From Verrucomicrobiota bacterium (GTDB lineage: Bacteria; Verrucomicrobiota; Verrucomicrobiia; Opitutales; Opitutaceae): a stretch of DNA of 56,206 bases. Under the pieces are notes generated by a model. It had not been told where the DNA came from. It did not search any database and worked only from the letters and a program-made list of their open reading frames with translations. Of this stretch, positions 37,679-47,257 are shown piece after piece. Each line of letters starts with the position of its first letter. Position 1 is the stretch's first letter. The stretch spans positions 1 to 56,206 of the forward strand of contig JAUVVA010000009.1 of NCBI GenBank assembly GCA_030604905.1, given 5' to 3'. The translations under genes and the position numbers were made by a program.

Positions 37679-38437
37679 CTAGCGGAGGAGGGCGGAGACG
37701 ACCGCCTGGCGGGTGGTGCCGACGTGGATCTCGTCGAGCATGGGGCGCGACGCGAAGCCGCCCCAGATGCGCACCACGCCGACGTCGGGGATGGTGAGTT
37801 CGCTCTCGGAGCGGAGTTCGGAGAGGGCGCCCTGTTCGTCGATGGAGTGGATGCGCAGGGCGGCCTGGCCGCGGCCGGCGCCGATGCCGGTGATCTCGAT
37901 GGCGAAGCGGTAGATCTTGTGCGGGACGAGGGTGACGGAGGTGTCGGCGATGCGGCCCTGGACGGAGGTGCGAAGGACGTCGCGGCCGGAGTTGGTGTCG
38001 CCGGCCCAGGCGACCTCGGAGGAGCCGTTGGCGGAGTAGAGGGCGAGGATGCCGTAGCCGGTTTGGTTGTTGGTCGAGGCGGGGTCGCCGTAGGCGGCTT
38101 TCCACGCGACCCAAACGGTGCCGGAGCGAACGGCGGGGAAGGCGCGGGTCTGGTCGAAGGTGTCGGTGGTGGCGGTGGCGTAGTGGCCGGTGAAGCCGGG
38201 CGCGCCGGCGCCGACCTGGCCGGAGCCGCTGTTGCGATCGGCGGGGGACCAGGGGCCGGTGAAGCCGGTGCCGCCGTCGCGACCGCTGAGGGCGTCGTAG
38301 ATGTCGCCGGCGACGACGAAGGAGACGGGGTAGCCGTCGAAGTTTTCCGAGGCGATGAGTTCGGCGCGGGCCGGGGTGGCGGGCGCGAGCGAGGCGAGGG
38401 CGAAGGCCGAGGCGAGGGCGAAGGCGGTGGCGCGCAT
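37679..38437 (-). CDS. Secreted single-domain protein, paralogue of neighbouring PEP-CTERM protein but without sorting signal
   Basis: A 252-residue protein. The signal peptide is MRATAFALASAFALASLAPA. The domain is the same as in its two neighbours: LIASENFDGYPVSF, GFTGHYATATTDTFDQTRAF, VWVAWKAAYGDP, VAWAGDTNSGRDVLRTSVQG and VRIWGGFASRPMLDEIHVG. It stops at SALLR with no PEP-CTERM tail, so it should be released rather than sorted. It lies between the PEP-CTERM protein and the GH74-like fusion, all on the minus strand, as though made by tandem duplication. Confidence 0.78.
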   Translation of the reverse strand: MRATAFALASAFALASLAPATPARAELIASENFDGYPVSFVVAGDIYDALSGRDGGTGFTGPWSPADRNSGSGQVGAGAPGFTGHYATATTDTFDQTRAFPAVRSGTVWVAWKAAYGDPASTNNQTGYGILALYSANGSSEVAWAGDTNSGRDVLRTSVQGRIADTSVTLVPHKIYRFAIEITGIGAGRGQAALRIHSIDEQGALSELRSESELTIPDVGVVRIWGGFASRPMLDEIHVGTTRQAVVSALLR

Positions 38438-38540
38438 GGCGGGGCGGGGGCAGGGGGTGAGGGACGGAAGGGGCGCGGGTCGGGGAGACGGGAAAAGGGC
38501 CCGCGGACGGAGACGGTCCGCGGGCCCCTGCGAAGGAAGC

Positions 38541-41500
38541 TCAGGGCGTGGCGAGCGCGGCCTGGACGACGGCCTGCTGGGTGAGGCCGAGGTGGATGTC
38601 GTCGAAGCGTGGCTGGGTGTCGGCGCCGCCCCAGAGGCGGACGCGGCCGACGTCGTTGATCGTGAGACCGGACACGGTGCGGAGCGTGTTCACGGTGCCG
38701 TTGGCATCGATGGTGTGCACGCTGACCGAGGCCTGGCCGGAGCCGGCTCCGATGCCGGTGACGCCGAGGGCGAAGCGGTAGACGGTGTTGGCGGTGAGCG
38801 TGAAGTGGTTGGCGGTGTTGCCGGCCACGGTGGAGCGGAGCACGGCGCCGCCGCCGTTGGTATCGCCGAGCCAGGCGAGCTCGGCCCCGCTCGAGCTCAT
38901 GAGCCCGAGGATGCCGTAGCCGCTGCCGTTGTTGATCTGCGGGGCGGCGTAGGCGGCCTTCCACGAGATCCAGAGATCGCCGGAGGTGACGGGCACGAGG
39001 CTGCGGTATTGGTCGAAGGTGCCGCTGAGCACGGTGGCGTAGCGACCGTCAAAGCCGCTGGCGCCCTCGCCGACGCGGCCGGGGCCGGTGGTGCCGGGCT
39101 GGAGGGTCCAGGGGGAGTTGAAGCCGAAGCCGCCGTTGTTGCCCTGGAGCGGGTTGATGATGGTGCCGCCGGAGCTGGTGGAGACGGGGTAGCTGTTGAA
39201 GGTCTCCGAGGCGAGGAGCGTGGGCGCGGCGACGCCGACGTAGCGGCCCTGGGCGATGCCGTTGCCGTTGGTGCCGATGAAGACGCGGCCGAAGACGCGG
39301 CGGCAGCCGGCCATCGTGTTTGGCTCGGCGCCAACCTGGAAGTCGGGCGTGGTGAGCTCGGTCCAGGTGACGCCGTAGTCCTCGGACATGAAGACGCCGA
39401 TCTTCTGGTTGACGATGCCCTGCACGAAGAGCGTGGGGTTGCCGGTATTGGGCGAGACCTTGCCGATCGAGAAGAGGTCGGAGCGGTTGACGGCCTGGAT
39501 TTTCGTGAAGCTCTGTCCTTGGTTCGTGGAGCGGTGCAGGCCGCCGGTAAGCAGGCTGACCCAGACCTCGCCCGTGACGCCGGGCGTGGTGGTCACCGAG
39601 AGGATCTCCCAATTGGCGCGGTTGGGCAGCGAGGAGTTGACCAAGGTGAAACTCGCTCCGCCATCGAGACTGCGGTAGAAGGAGCCGGAGCGGTAAGCGT
39701 AGAACAGGTTGTTGTTGACCTTGTCCGCCGCGATCGGGTGACCGCCGAGGAAGATAATGTTGCCGCCGGCGAGCGATTGGGGGACGCCGGTGACCGCGGT
39801 CCAGCTTTGACCGTTGTTGGTCGAGCGGAACACACCGCCCGGCTGGGTGCTGATCCCGTTGTGGTATTCCTGGGTGGCCCAGAGGATGGTGTCGCCGGAG
39901 GCGGATAGCGCGACGCGGCCGCCGGCGCCGGTCGAGGGCATGGTCGGGAAGACGGTGTAGGTGAGCCCGCCGTCGTTGGAGTAGCCGCCGTGGATCATGC
40001 CGCTCCACCCTTCTTGGTAAACGGATCGCCCTTCCGAATTGATCACGTAGGTGGCTTTGCGTCCGACGCGGACGATGAAATCGGGGTTCGCCTCGCTGAT
40101 CGCGATACCGGTCGAGGGGAAGTCGCCGCTGAAGCGGTTGGGGCCGAGGATGGCGAACTGCGGAGGCGCATCGAGCGAGACGTGATCGAAGCCGGAATTG
40201 TCGGCGACTCCGCTGAGCAGGAGATTGCGACCCGACGGGGGTGAGACCAGGGGCCCGACGGTCACCATGACTTCGTGGCCGACCGCGCGGGCTTTCCAGT
40301 GGGTCGTCGGGGCGAAGACGTCTTGCGTCTCCCACGCGAAATACCAGTCGGTGAACCAAACGCGGTTGGGGTTGAAGGGGTCCCACGCGAAGGCGTAGGT
40401 CGAGGCGGCGAAGTATTCCGTGGGGGCCCAGGGAGCTTCGGACCAATCGCGGGCGCGATTGCTGGAGTCGAGGATGGTCCACGTCTCGCCGCCGTCGATC
40501 GAGCGACGGAACACCTGGTTGAAGCCCCACTCGTGGCGCCCGACGATCACGTGGTCGGGGTTGTGGGGACTGACGGCGACGGCGGTGTGTTTGAAGGGAG
40601 CCACTCGCGACCACGCCCCGTTTTTGTAACGGAAGACGCCGGCGAGGTGTTCATTGCCTCCCCGCTCGTCGCGATTGGTGACGAAGAGCACGCCGTTGGA
40701 GCCGATGGCCGCGCGGCTGACGCGGTTGTTTGCCGGGCCGCCGATGTTTTGGAAGGTCGCCCCGCCGTCTTCGCTGCGCAGGATGCCTTCGCCTTCCGAG
40801 TGGATGTAGATGCGTTTGGTGCGCGTGGGGTTCGGGAGCGTGCCGCCGGAGGGATCGAAGATCAGAAAGGCGCCGCTCTTGTTGTTCCACTGTTGCCAGG
40901 TGCCGGGGGCGCCGGCGGAGGCGGTGCGGAACATGCCCTGGTTGCGGGTGATGAGGAACACGATGTTGCTGTTGGCCGGGTCCACGTGGAGCCGGTCGCC
41001 CGTGGTCTGATTGTCGTTCGCACCGAGGTGGATATCGAGGCCGGCGCGCTGCCAGGTGAGGCCCCGGTCGGTCGTCTTGAAGATGTCCCCGCGACTGGTG
41101 TGGGTGGGACGGCCGTCATACTTTCCGGCGGTGATGTAAACGATGTTGCCGGTGGGATCGTTGGGATCGACCGCGAGGCTCGACGCCGCGGAGAACCACC
41201 ACTCGTAGGGATGGATCGAGTTGAGCATCGGCACCCAACGCTGTTCGGTCGCGTGCCACCAATACGGGTTGCCGACGTCGGTCCGGAGGAAATAGAGGCC
41301 GGGAACGAGCGGGTGGGCGACGATGCCCGGCGAGGTGCCTCCGCCGCCCATGCGGACGGTGGACCATTGGTATTCGACGGCCCCGCTTTCCTCGGGCGCC
41401 TCGAAGACGGTGAAGGAGTCGATCATGGCGAGGTTGCCGAGACCGTCTGTCTGCGGGTTGTAGGTGGCGAAGACGCCGAAGGCGGTGATATCGCCCGCGG

Positions 41501-42158
41501 GCAAGGTGGCGGAGGAGCCGGGGGCGAGCACACCCTGCGAGCCGCCGTTGGCGAAGGAGAGGTTGAGCCACTGGGCGGTGTTGGGGTCCACGATCCACTC
41601 GGCGGCGTTTTGCGCGAAGTCGGCGACGTTGGCGGTGAGCGTGGTGAAGCTCTGCGCCTGGTTGCTGGTCACGAACCAGGAGCCGTCGACGCGGAGGGCG
41701 AGGCGCAGGTTCGTGCCGGTCGAGGCGGCGGCGCCGTGCCAGCGGAAGAGCAGGTTGCTCGATTGGGCGACGCTGTGCTCCTCGGTGTAGACGAGCTTGT
41801 TGTGGTTCTCGGCGAAGCCGGTGTTGTAGAAGAGCACCATGCCGCGGCCGGCGCCGCCCTGGGCGGGGCCGGAGGCGGAGACTTTGGCGGCGTCGAGCGG
41901 ACTGCCGATCGCGCCGCGCACCATCGAGCTGCCGCCGTTGGGGTGCCAGAAGTTGTTTTGGGAAACGTCGTCGCCGAAGTTGGTGGTGCCGAAGGAGGCC
42001 TTCCACGCGTAGTCGGTGAGTTTGACGCTGGTGTTGTTGTTGGCGCTGTTCGGCTGGCCGAAGTCCTGCAGGTAGTGGATCTGGGTCGCGAACGAGGTGG
42101 ACGCCGTCGCGGCGGCGAGCAGGAGCAGGGTCCTGCGCAAGCGGGTGGATAGTTTCAT
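38541..42158 (-). CDS. Large secreted GH74-like propeller protein fused to the locus-specific C-terminal domain
   Basis: A 1205-residue protein. The start MKLSTRLRRTLLLLAAATAS is a signal peptide. Residues about 25-240 are a beta-rich N-terminal domain (IHYLQDFGQPNSANNNTSV). The GH74-like part begins YQWSTVRMGGGGTSPGIVAH, with RTDVGNPYWW in place of TDVGGxYRW, LLSGVADNSGFDH for the second Asp region, and many Asp boxes (TTDRGLTW, SEDGGATF, STNQGQSF). The last 230 residues (LLASETFNSY to FDDIHLGLTQ) match the two neighbouring secreted proteins. It lacks a PEP-CTERM tail. The altered opening motif may affect activity. It has an operator-like site 62 nt upstream. Confidence 0.83.
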   Translation of the reverse strand: MKLSTRLRRTLLLLAAATASTSFATQIHYLQDFGQPNSANNNTSVKLTDYAWKASFGTTNFGDDVSQNNFWHPNGGSSMVRGAIGSPLDAAKVSASGPAQGGAGRGMVLFYNTGFAENHNKLVYTEEHSVAQSSNLLFRWHGAAASTGTNLRLALRVDGSWFVTSNQAQSFTTLTANVADFAQNAAEWIVDPNTAQWLNLSFANGGSQGVLAPGSSATLPAGDITAFGVFATYNPQTDGLGNLAMIDSFTVFEAPEESGAVEYQWSTVRMGGGGTSPGIVAHPLVPGLYFLRTDVGNPYWWHATEQRWVPMLNSIHPYEWWFSAASSLAVDPNDPTGNIVYITAGKYDGRPTHTSRGDIFKTTDRGLTWQRAGLDIHLGANDNQTTGDRLHVDPANSNIVFLITRNQGMFRTASAGAPGTWQQWNNKSGAFLIFDPSGGTLPNPTRTKRIYIHSEGEGILRSEDGGATFQNIGGPANNRVSRAAIGSNGVLFVTNRDERGGNEHLAGVFRYKNGAWSRVAPFKHTAVAVSPHNPDHVIVGRHEWGFNQVFRRSIDGGETWTILDSSNRARDWSEAPWAPTEYFAASTYAFAWDPFNPNRVWFTDWYFAWETQDVFAPTTHWKARAVGHEVMVTVGPLVSPPSGRNLLLSGVADNSGFDHVSLDAPPQFAILGPNRFSGDFPSTGIAISEANPDFIVRVGRKATYVINSEGRSVYQEGWSGMIHGGYSNDGGLTYTVFPTMPSTGAGGRVALSASGDTILWATQEYHNGISTQPGGVFRSTNNGQSWTAVTGVPQSLAGGNIIFLGGHPIAADKVNNNLFYAYRSGSFYRSLDGGASFTLVNSSLPNRANWEILSVTTTPGVTGEVWVSLLTGGLHRSTNQGQSFTKIQAVNRSDLFSIGKVSPNTGNPTLFVQGIVNQKIGVFMSEDYGVTWTELTTPDFQVGAEPNTMAGCRRVFGRVFIGTNGNGIAQGRYVGVAAPTLLASETFNSYPVSTSSGGTIINPLQGNNGGFGFNSPWTLQPGTTGPGRVGEGASGFDGRYATVLSGTFDQYRSLVPVTSGDLWISWKAAYAAPQINNGSGYGILGLMSSSGAELAWLGDTNGGGAVLRSTVAGNTANHFTLTANTVYRFALGVTGIGAGSGQASVSVHTIDANGTVNTLRTVSGLTINDVGRVRLWGGADTQPRFDDIHLGLTQQAVVQAALATP

Positions 42159-42219
42159 TCGGGGGGTGGGGTTCGCCCGCACCAAGAAGCACCCGCGCGG
42201 ATGGCTAAACCCGCGGCGT

Positions 42220-42235
42220 TTTGTAATGGTATAGT
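42220..42235. promoter_or_regulatory. TTTGTAATGGTATAGT operator-like site
   Basis: It lies 62 nt upstream of the large GH74-like gene, almost the same distance as the 37645 site from its gene. Confidence 0.6.
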
Positions 42236-42351
42236 TTTTGCGCCGGGACGAAGACGTCGCAGCTCTCGAAATCGTCCGCGCATCCGCCCGCGCCCGGGAG
42301 GCGCGCGGGGGGGGGGCCGGCGGCGGGATAGCCGCCCGTCGATTGACCGGG

Positions 42352-45300
42352 TCAGGGGCCGGCGGGCTCGAGGAGGAGCAGACCGGCGCGCGGCGCGGGG
42401 GCGGCGGCGGTGGGCGGAAGAAAGTAGAAGCCCAGCACCCGATCGGAGGCGGGAAGGAGCACGGCCTCGAGGCGGGCGTTGCGGTTGATGGTGAGGGCGG
42501 GGTTGGCGGGGTCGGGTTCGCGAAGTATCACGTTTCCGGATACGCGCCCGCTCGCGGCGGCGAGGCGGAGCGCGAGACGATCGGTGTTTGGCGCGGGGAC
42601 GACGAAGCGGTTGGCGGCGTCGACGCCGAGGTCGCTTTCGAAGGCGGCGGTGCCGTCGGCGCGCAGCAGGCTCAAGGCGACGAGGGGCGAGTCGGCGTCG
42701 CGGCCGAGCACGCGGGTGCCGGCGGCGGGCGGCGAGTAGGCTCCGGAGCCGGGGGCAAGGGCCAGGGAGATCGGGCCGAAGCCTTCGGGCCGGGCGAGGC
42801 GGGGCGCGGCCCGGCGCAACCAGTCGGCCGTCTCGGCGGCGAGCGGGGGGGCGCCGGTTTGAGGCGCGGTGAAGCGCCCGCGCAAGGAGCCGAGCGAGCC
42901 GGCGTAGGGCGCGTGGAGGAAGAGGACCCCGGGGTCGGTGAGCGCCGTGGCGCCGGTGAGCGCGGGCGAACCGTCGGCGGGCAGGAGGGTCCAGGTGGTC
43001 TGGCCCGAGGCGGCGACGCGCAGGGTGAGCAGGCTCGCGCCGAGGCCGGCTTCCGATTCGGGGGGGAGGAGAGCGGCGGTGCTGGCGCCGAGGAAGGCGG
43101 TGGCCGGTCGATTGCGGGCGTGCCAGGTGGAGCGAGCGCCGACGAGTTCGGCTCCGGGGGCGGCGAGGTTGTCGAGGCTGAGGAGCGTGCCGTCGAGGGA
43201 GCTCACGCCTTCGTCGCGGCGGAGCTCGAGGGCGAGGCGTTGCCGGGCGCGGGGGAGATTGGTCTCAAAGCGGAGGGTGTCGTCGTCGATGCGTTCGACG
43301 AAGCCGGTGAAGGCGGTGGCCGCGCGGCCGAGGACGAGGCGGCCGGTGGCGGTGCCGGAGGCGTTGACGGTGAGGGTGAGGGAGCCGCCTAGTTCGGCGT
43401 TGAGCGCGGGGTGGCGCGAGACGAGGCCGGCGTATTGGCCGGTGAATTCGGGAGCGACGGGCGCGAAGTCAAAGGTGAGGGGGGTGCGGATCACGATGCC
43501 TTCGGCGGTGGTGGCGGAGACGACGACGCGGTAGCTGCCGGGGCGGGTGACGCGGCCGGTGATCTGGCCGGTGGCGCGGTCGAGGCGGAGGCCGCCGGGG
43601 AGGCCGGCGGCGGACCAGAGGACGATGTCGCCGGGGACGGTTTCGGAGAGGGAGAGGGCCTGGCTGGTGCCGGCGTGGAGGGGGAAGGTGGCGCGGCTGC
43701 CGTCGTCGATGGTGACGGTGGCGGAGGCGGTGGCGGTGCCTAGCTCGTTGACGGCGGTGCAGACGTAGAGGCCGGCGGTGGCGGCGGAGATACCGGGCAG
43801 GCGGAGGACGGGGCCGTTGGCCCGGGGCACGGGGCGGCCGTTGCGGGTCCAGGAGTAGGAGAGGTTGCCGCCGGAGAACTGCGTCGTCAGGACGAGGGTG
43901 GAGCCGGTGGCGAGGGACTGGGATTCGGGAGCCGAGACGAGGGCGGGGGAGCTGAGCGGAGTGCCGTGGAGGGTGAGACGCGCGCCGACCAGTTGCCCCA
44001 CGTCCTCGCGATACATGTCCTGGATCTCCAGCACCCAGGCGGAGTCGGGGCGGGCGGGGAGGGTGGAGGCCTCGCCCCAATGGCGCACGCTGACAAAGGG
44101 GTGGTTTTCGTAATGGGCGCCGATGAGGCTCTCGTCTTCGGGGGTGCTCGGGTCGTCGAGGTAAAGCCCGGCCATGCGGTAATCGGCGTGGACAAAGCGG
44201 CTGACAACGCCGGTGGGCGAGGTGAGCGAAATCGTGAGGTCGCCGCGGAAGGGGTGACGGATGTCGAGGGTGAGGACGACGTGTTCGACGCGGAGGGGGG
44301 GCGCGTTTTGGGGAAGGGCGAAGGCGGCGCGGACCGAGCCTTGGCCGGCGTCGGGGATGGCGCGGGGGAGGTTGATCGCGAGCCCGGCCTCGACGTTGAT
44401 CTCGGGCGAGAGCAGAGGCCAGTTGCGGGCGAGGGTGAGCGCGTCGAGGGCGTTGAGGAGGCCGCCGCCGAGGCGTGGGTGGTGTTTGATCGGGTGCGCG
44501 GCGAGGCCGGCGGGGCGGCTCACCCATTCCGGCGAGGAGGCTTGGAGGCGGGTGCCGGAGCGGAGGAGGATCTCTTTCACGTCGCGCCAACCGAGATCGG
44601 GGCGCGTCTGGAGCAGGAGCGCGCCGACGCCGGAGACGATGGGCGCGGCGGCGGAGGTGCCGCCGAAGCCACGGGTGTAGTCGAGCAGGGCGGGGTAGTC
44701 GCCGGGAAAGCCGTAGTAGACGCTGTTGTAGCCGGCGGCTCCACGGCGGTCGGTGGTGACGATGCCGGTGGTGGCGCTGCCGGGGGCTGCGATCACGACG
44801 TGGGGCCCGCCTTCACTGAAGCGGGCGATGCCGCCGGTGTGGGTGGCGGCGGCGACGGGGATGACGTGGCGGTCGGTGGCGTAGCCGTCGAGCACGCCTT
44901 GGTCGCCGTCGGCGTGGCCGTTGCCGGCGGACCAGAAAAAGAGGGTGCCGCGACCCTGGCGTCCGTTGTTCACCGCATCGGCGACGGCGGCGGCCCAGAG
45001 GGGGCCGGCGGGGTTGAGGTCGGCGGGGTAGCCGTAGGCGGGAGCGGCGTCGGGCGGGCCCCAGGAGTTGTTTTTGATTTGGATGGCATCGTTGCGCCAG
45101 CTCATGGCCGCGGCGTCCTGCTCGTCGGTGCTGTGGTCGCCGAGTAGGCGGAGGCCGGCGAGGGAGCCGGCGGGGGCGGCGCCGACGACTCCGATGGCGT
45201 TGCCGCCGCGAGCGACGGCGAGGCCGGCGACGGCGGTGCCGTGGTTGTCGCCCTCGAAACCGGGCACGACGGGGAAGGGGTTGGGGTCGTCGTCGACCCA

Positions 45301-46308
45301 GTCGTAGCTGAGGTCGGCGCGGTAGCCGGGGGCGAGATCGGGGTGGCCGTGGTCGACGCCGTCGTCGACCACGCCGACGACGATGCCGGCGCCGGTGGCG
45401 GTGAGCCAGGCGGGCCGGGCGCGGATATCGACGCCGGCTTTGCCGCCTTGCTGCCCCGTGTTGCGCAGGTGCCACTGATCCCGAAAGAGGGGATCGTTGG
45501 GCACGAATCGGGGTTGATGTTGGCGGGCGAGGAGGGGACGGGCGGCGAGGATGCCGGGAAGCTGGGCGAGGGCCGTGACGGCGCGCAGGGCTTGAGCGGC
45601 GTCGCCCTGGACGTGGGCGAGGGCGCGATCGGGGGCGTAGGAGGGGCGTTCCCAGCCGGCGATCCCGAGTTCGGGGGCGATCGCGGGCGAGGGGGTGTCG
45701 GGCGAGGCCAGGCGGACCTCGATGCGCGGCACGAGCACCCGGCGGGAGCCGGGGTGGCGTTGGGCGCCGAGGGGATAGAGCACGAGGAGGGGTTGTGGCG
45801 ACCGGGAGGTGGCTTGGGTGTCGTCGGTCGAGACGGAGGTGGTGTGGGCGGCGAGATGGGCGAGGAGCGTGGGGAGGTCTGGCTGGGGCGGGATGGCGAG
45901 CACCCGGGCGCCTGCGGGACGCTCGGGGAAGTAGGCTTCGTCCAAGGCAACCGCGAAGGAGCGGGGGGCGCTGTCGCCGTCGGGAAAGGAGAAGACGGTG
46001 CCGCGAGGAGGCGGGGGCCCGGCCGGGCGGCGCGGGGCTTTGGCGTCGGGGGTGCTGGCGGGCGGCGGGGGCTCCGCGTCGAGCGCGGCGGTCGAGGCGG
46101 CCGGAGGCTGCCCTGGGGCCGGGAGCTGGGCGAGGGTCGGTGCGGGGAGAGCCGAGGAGTCTTGGGCCGGGCTGGCGAGGGCGGCTTGATGGGCGCCGGC
46201 TTGTGGAGCGTGAGCGAGGGGCTGGCGGCCCGAAGGCGCCAAGGCGGGCGCGAACCAGAGGGCGAGGGCAAGCAGGCCGAGGCCCAGGGGGGAGGAGGAA
46301 AGGCGCAT
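42352..46308 (-). CDS. Secreted multidomain subtilisin-like (S8) protease with P domain and Ig-like domain
   Basis: A 1318-residue secreted protein. A signal peptide (LGLGLLALALWFAPALA) is followed by a Pro/Ala-rich propeptide to about residue 290. The S8 domain has Asp315 in GVVDDGVDHGHPDL, His356 in GDNHGTAVAG, WSAGNG and Ser552 in GGTSAAAPIVSG. A proprotein-convertase P domain follows (about 640-770; LDIRHPFRGDLTISLTSPTG). An Ig-like domain (LSYSWTRNGRPVPR, GLYVCTAVNELG), a putative-Ig domain (LPGGLRLDRATGQITG) and a beta-rich C-terminus follow. No PEP-CTERM tail. The ATG at 46308 was chosen at the signal peptide. It probably processes or degrades extracellular protein. Confidence 0.9.
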   Translation of the reverse strand: MRLSSSPLGLGLLALALWFAPALAPSGRQPLAHAPQAGAHQAALASPAQDSSALPAPTLAQLPAPGQPPAASTAALDAEPPPPASTPDAKAPRRPAGPPPPRGTVFSFPDGDSAPRSFAVALDEAYFPERPAGARVLAIPPQPDLPTLLAHLAAHTTSVSTDDTQATSRSPQPLLVLYPLGAQRHPGSRRVLVPRIEVRLASPDTPSPAIAPELGIAGWERPSYAPDRALAHVQGDAAQALRAVTALAQLPGILAARPLLARQHQPRFVPNDPLFRDQWHLRNTGQQGGKAGVDIRARPAWLTATGAGIVVGVVDDGVDHGHPDLAPGYRADLSYDWVDDDPNPFPVVPGFEGDNHGTAVAGLAVARGGNAIGVVGAAPAGSLAGLRLLGDHSTDEQDAAAMSWRNDAIQIKNNSWGPPDAAPAYGYPADLNPAGPLWAAAVADAVNNGRQGRGTLFFWSAGNGHADGDQGVLDGYATDRHVIPVAAATHTGGIARFSEGGPHVVIAAPGSATTGIVTTDRRGAAGYNSVYYGFPGDYPALLDYTRGFGGTSAAAPIVSGVGALLLQTRPDLGWRDVKEILLRSGTRLQASSPEWVSRPAGLAAHPIKHHPRLGGGLLNALDALTLARNWPLLSPEINVEAGLAINLPRAIPDAGQGSVRAAFALPQNAPPLRVEHVVLTLDIRHPFRGDLTISLTSPTGVVSRFVHADYRMAGLYLDDPSTPEDESLIGAHYENHPFVSVRHWGEASTLPARPDSAWVLEIQDMYREDVGQLVGARLTLHGTPLSSPALVSAPESQSLATGSTLVLTTQFSGGNLSYSWTRNGRPVPRANGPVLRLPGISAATAGLYVCTAVNELGTATASATVTIDDGSRATFPLHAGTSQALSLSETVPGDIVLWSAAGLPGGLRLDRATGQITGRVTRPGSYRVVVSATTAEGIVIRTPLTFDFAPVAPEFTGQYAGLVSRHPALNAELGGSLTLTVNASGTATGRLVLGRAATAFTGFVERIDDDTLRFETNLPRARQRLALELRRDEGVSSLDGTLLSLDNLAAPGAELVGARSTWHARNRPATAFLGASTAALLPPESEAGLGASLLTLRVAASGQTTWTLLPADGSPALTGATALTDPGVLFLHAPYAGSLGSLRGRFTAPQTGAPPLAAETADWLRRAAPRLARPEGFGPISLALAPGSGAYSPPAAGTRVLGRDADSPLVALSLLRADGTAAFESDLGVDAANRFVVPAPNTDRLALRLAAASGRVSGNVILREPDPANPALTINRNARLEAVLLPASDRVLGFYFLPPTAAAPAPRAGLLLLEPAGP

Positions 46309-46333
46309 GGAGGCGGAGGATTGAAGCTGCCGA

Positions 46334-47257
46334 TCAGGTGTTTGGTCGGCTGGAGTGCGGGAAGAGGGCGTGGTGGCAGGCCGCAAGGAGGCGGGCGCGG
46401 AGAGGCTGGGCGCGCTCGGCGAAGGCGCGTTGGGCGCGCTCGTAGTCGGCGCGGCCTTCGGGGGTCTCGATCTTCACGGGCGAGTAGCCGAGGGCGGCGA
46501 GGTCGTAAGGGCTGGCGCGCATGTCGAGCTCGCGGATGTCGCGGGCGAGCTCGAAGCAATCGGCCACGAGTTCGGCCGGCACGAGCGGGGCGAGTTTGTA
46601 GGCCCACTTGTAGAGATCCATGTTGGCGTGCAGGCAGCCGGGCTGCTCGTGCTCGGACGTGGTTTCGCGGGCGAGTTGCACGCGGTTGAGCGGGCGGGCG
46701 GGAGTGGTGAAGAAGCGAAAGGCGTCGTAGTGCGAGCAGCGCAGGGGCTGGGCTTCGACGATGCGCGCGATCTCCGCGGGCGGGAAGCGGAGCGGGTAGT
46801 GGTTGTGGCGGATCTCCTCCGGCGTCTGGCGGTAGACCATCGCCCATTCGTGGAGGCCGAAGCAGCCGAAGAAGGCGGGGCGGCCGGCGCAGGCGGCGAG
46901 GAAGCCGCGCAACCACTCCACGAAGGCGCGCCGTCTGGCGAGGACGGGGGCGGGGTCGAGCACGACTCCGTATTCAGTTTCCCGATACTCGGCGCGGGCG
47001 AGGAAGGCGCGGGCGGCGGGGCCGGTCAGCGCGACGCCGGGGCCGGGGAACCAGCGGCGGAGCCAGGAGGGGCGGTGGCCGTAGTAGGTGAACAGGAAAT
47101 CGTGGACCGGGTGCTTTTCGCCGCGGGCGGCGCGGGCCTGGTGGGGATCGGTCCAGGCGCGCACGCGGGCCTCATGGGCTTGCGCGCGGGCGAGCCACTG
47201 GTCCTCGGCGAGGATGAGCGGCGGAGCGGCGGCGGGCGCGGGCGCGAGGGCGGACAT
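46334..47257 (-). CDS. Conserved protein of unknown function (often labelled 3-methyladenine DNA glycosylase)
   Basis: A 307-residue soluble protein. Recognisable features are RGEKHPVHDFLFTYYGHRPS, RRWFPGPGVAL, FFGCFGLHEWAMVYRQ and QPGCLHANMDLYKWAYKL. I recall this pattern from a family spread through several phyla that older annotation calls 3-methyladenine DNA glycosylase. I see no AlkA, Tag or AAG fold signature, so I do not assign that activity. The conserved His, Cys and Trp residues suggest an enzyme or metal site. It lies 25 nt downstream-strand of the S8 gene's start, in the same direction. Confidence 0.7.
   Translation of the reverse strand: MSALAPAPAAAPPLILAEDQWLARAQAHEARVRAWTDPHQARAARGEKHPVHDFLFTYYGHRPSWLRRWFPGPGVALTGPAARAFLARAEYRETEYGVVLDPAPVLARRRAFVEWLRGFLAACAGRPAFFGCFGLHEWAMVYRQTPEEIRHNHYPLRFPPAEIARIVEAQPLRCSHYDAFRFFTTPARPLNRVQLARETTSEHEQPGCLHANMDLYKWAYKLAPLVPAELVADCFELARDIRELDMRASPYDLAALGYSPVKIETPEGRADYERAQRAFAERAQPLRARLLAACHHALFPHSSRPNT

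Noticed and set aside
46334..47257. DNA glycosylase function
   Set aside because: The common annotation label is not backed by a visible helix-hairpin-helix or AAG/Tag motif, so it is kept as unknown function.
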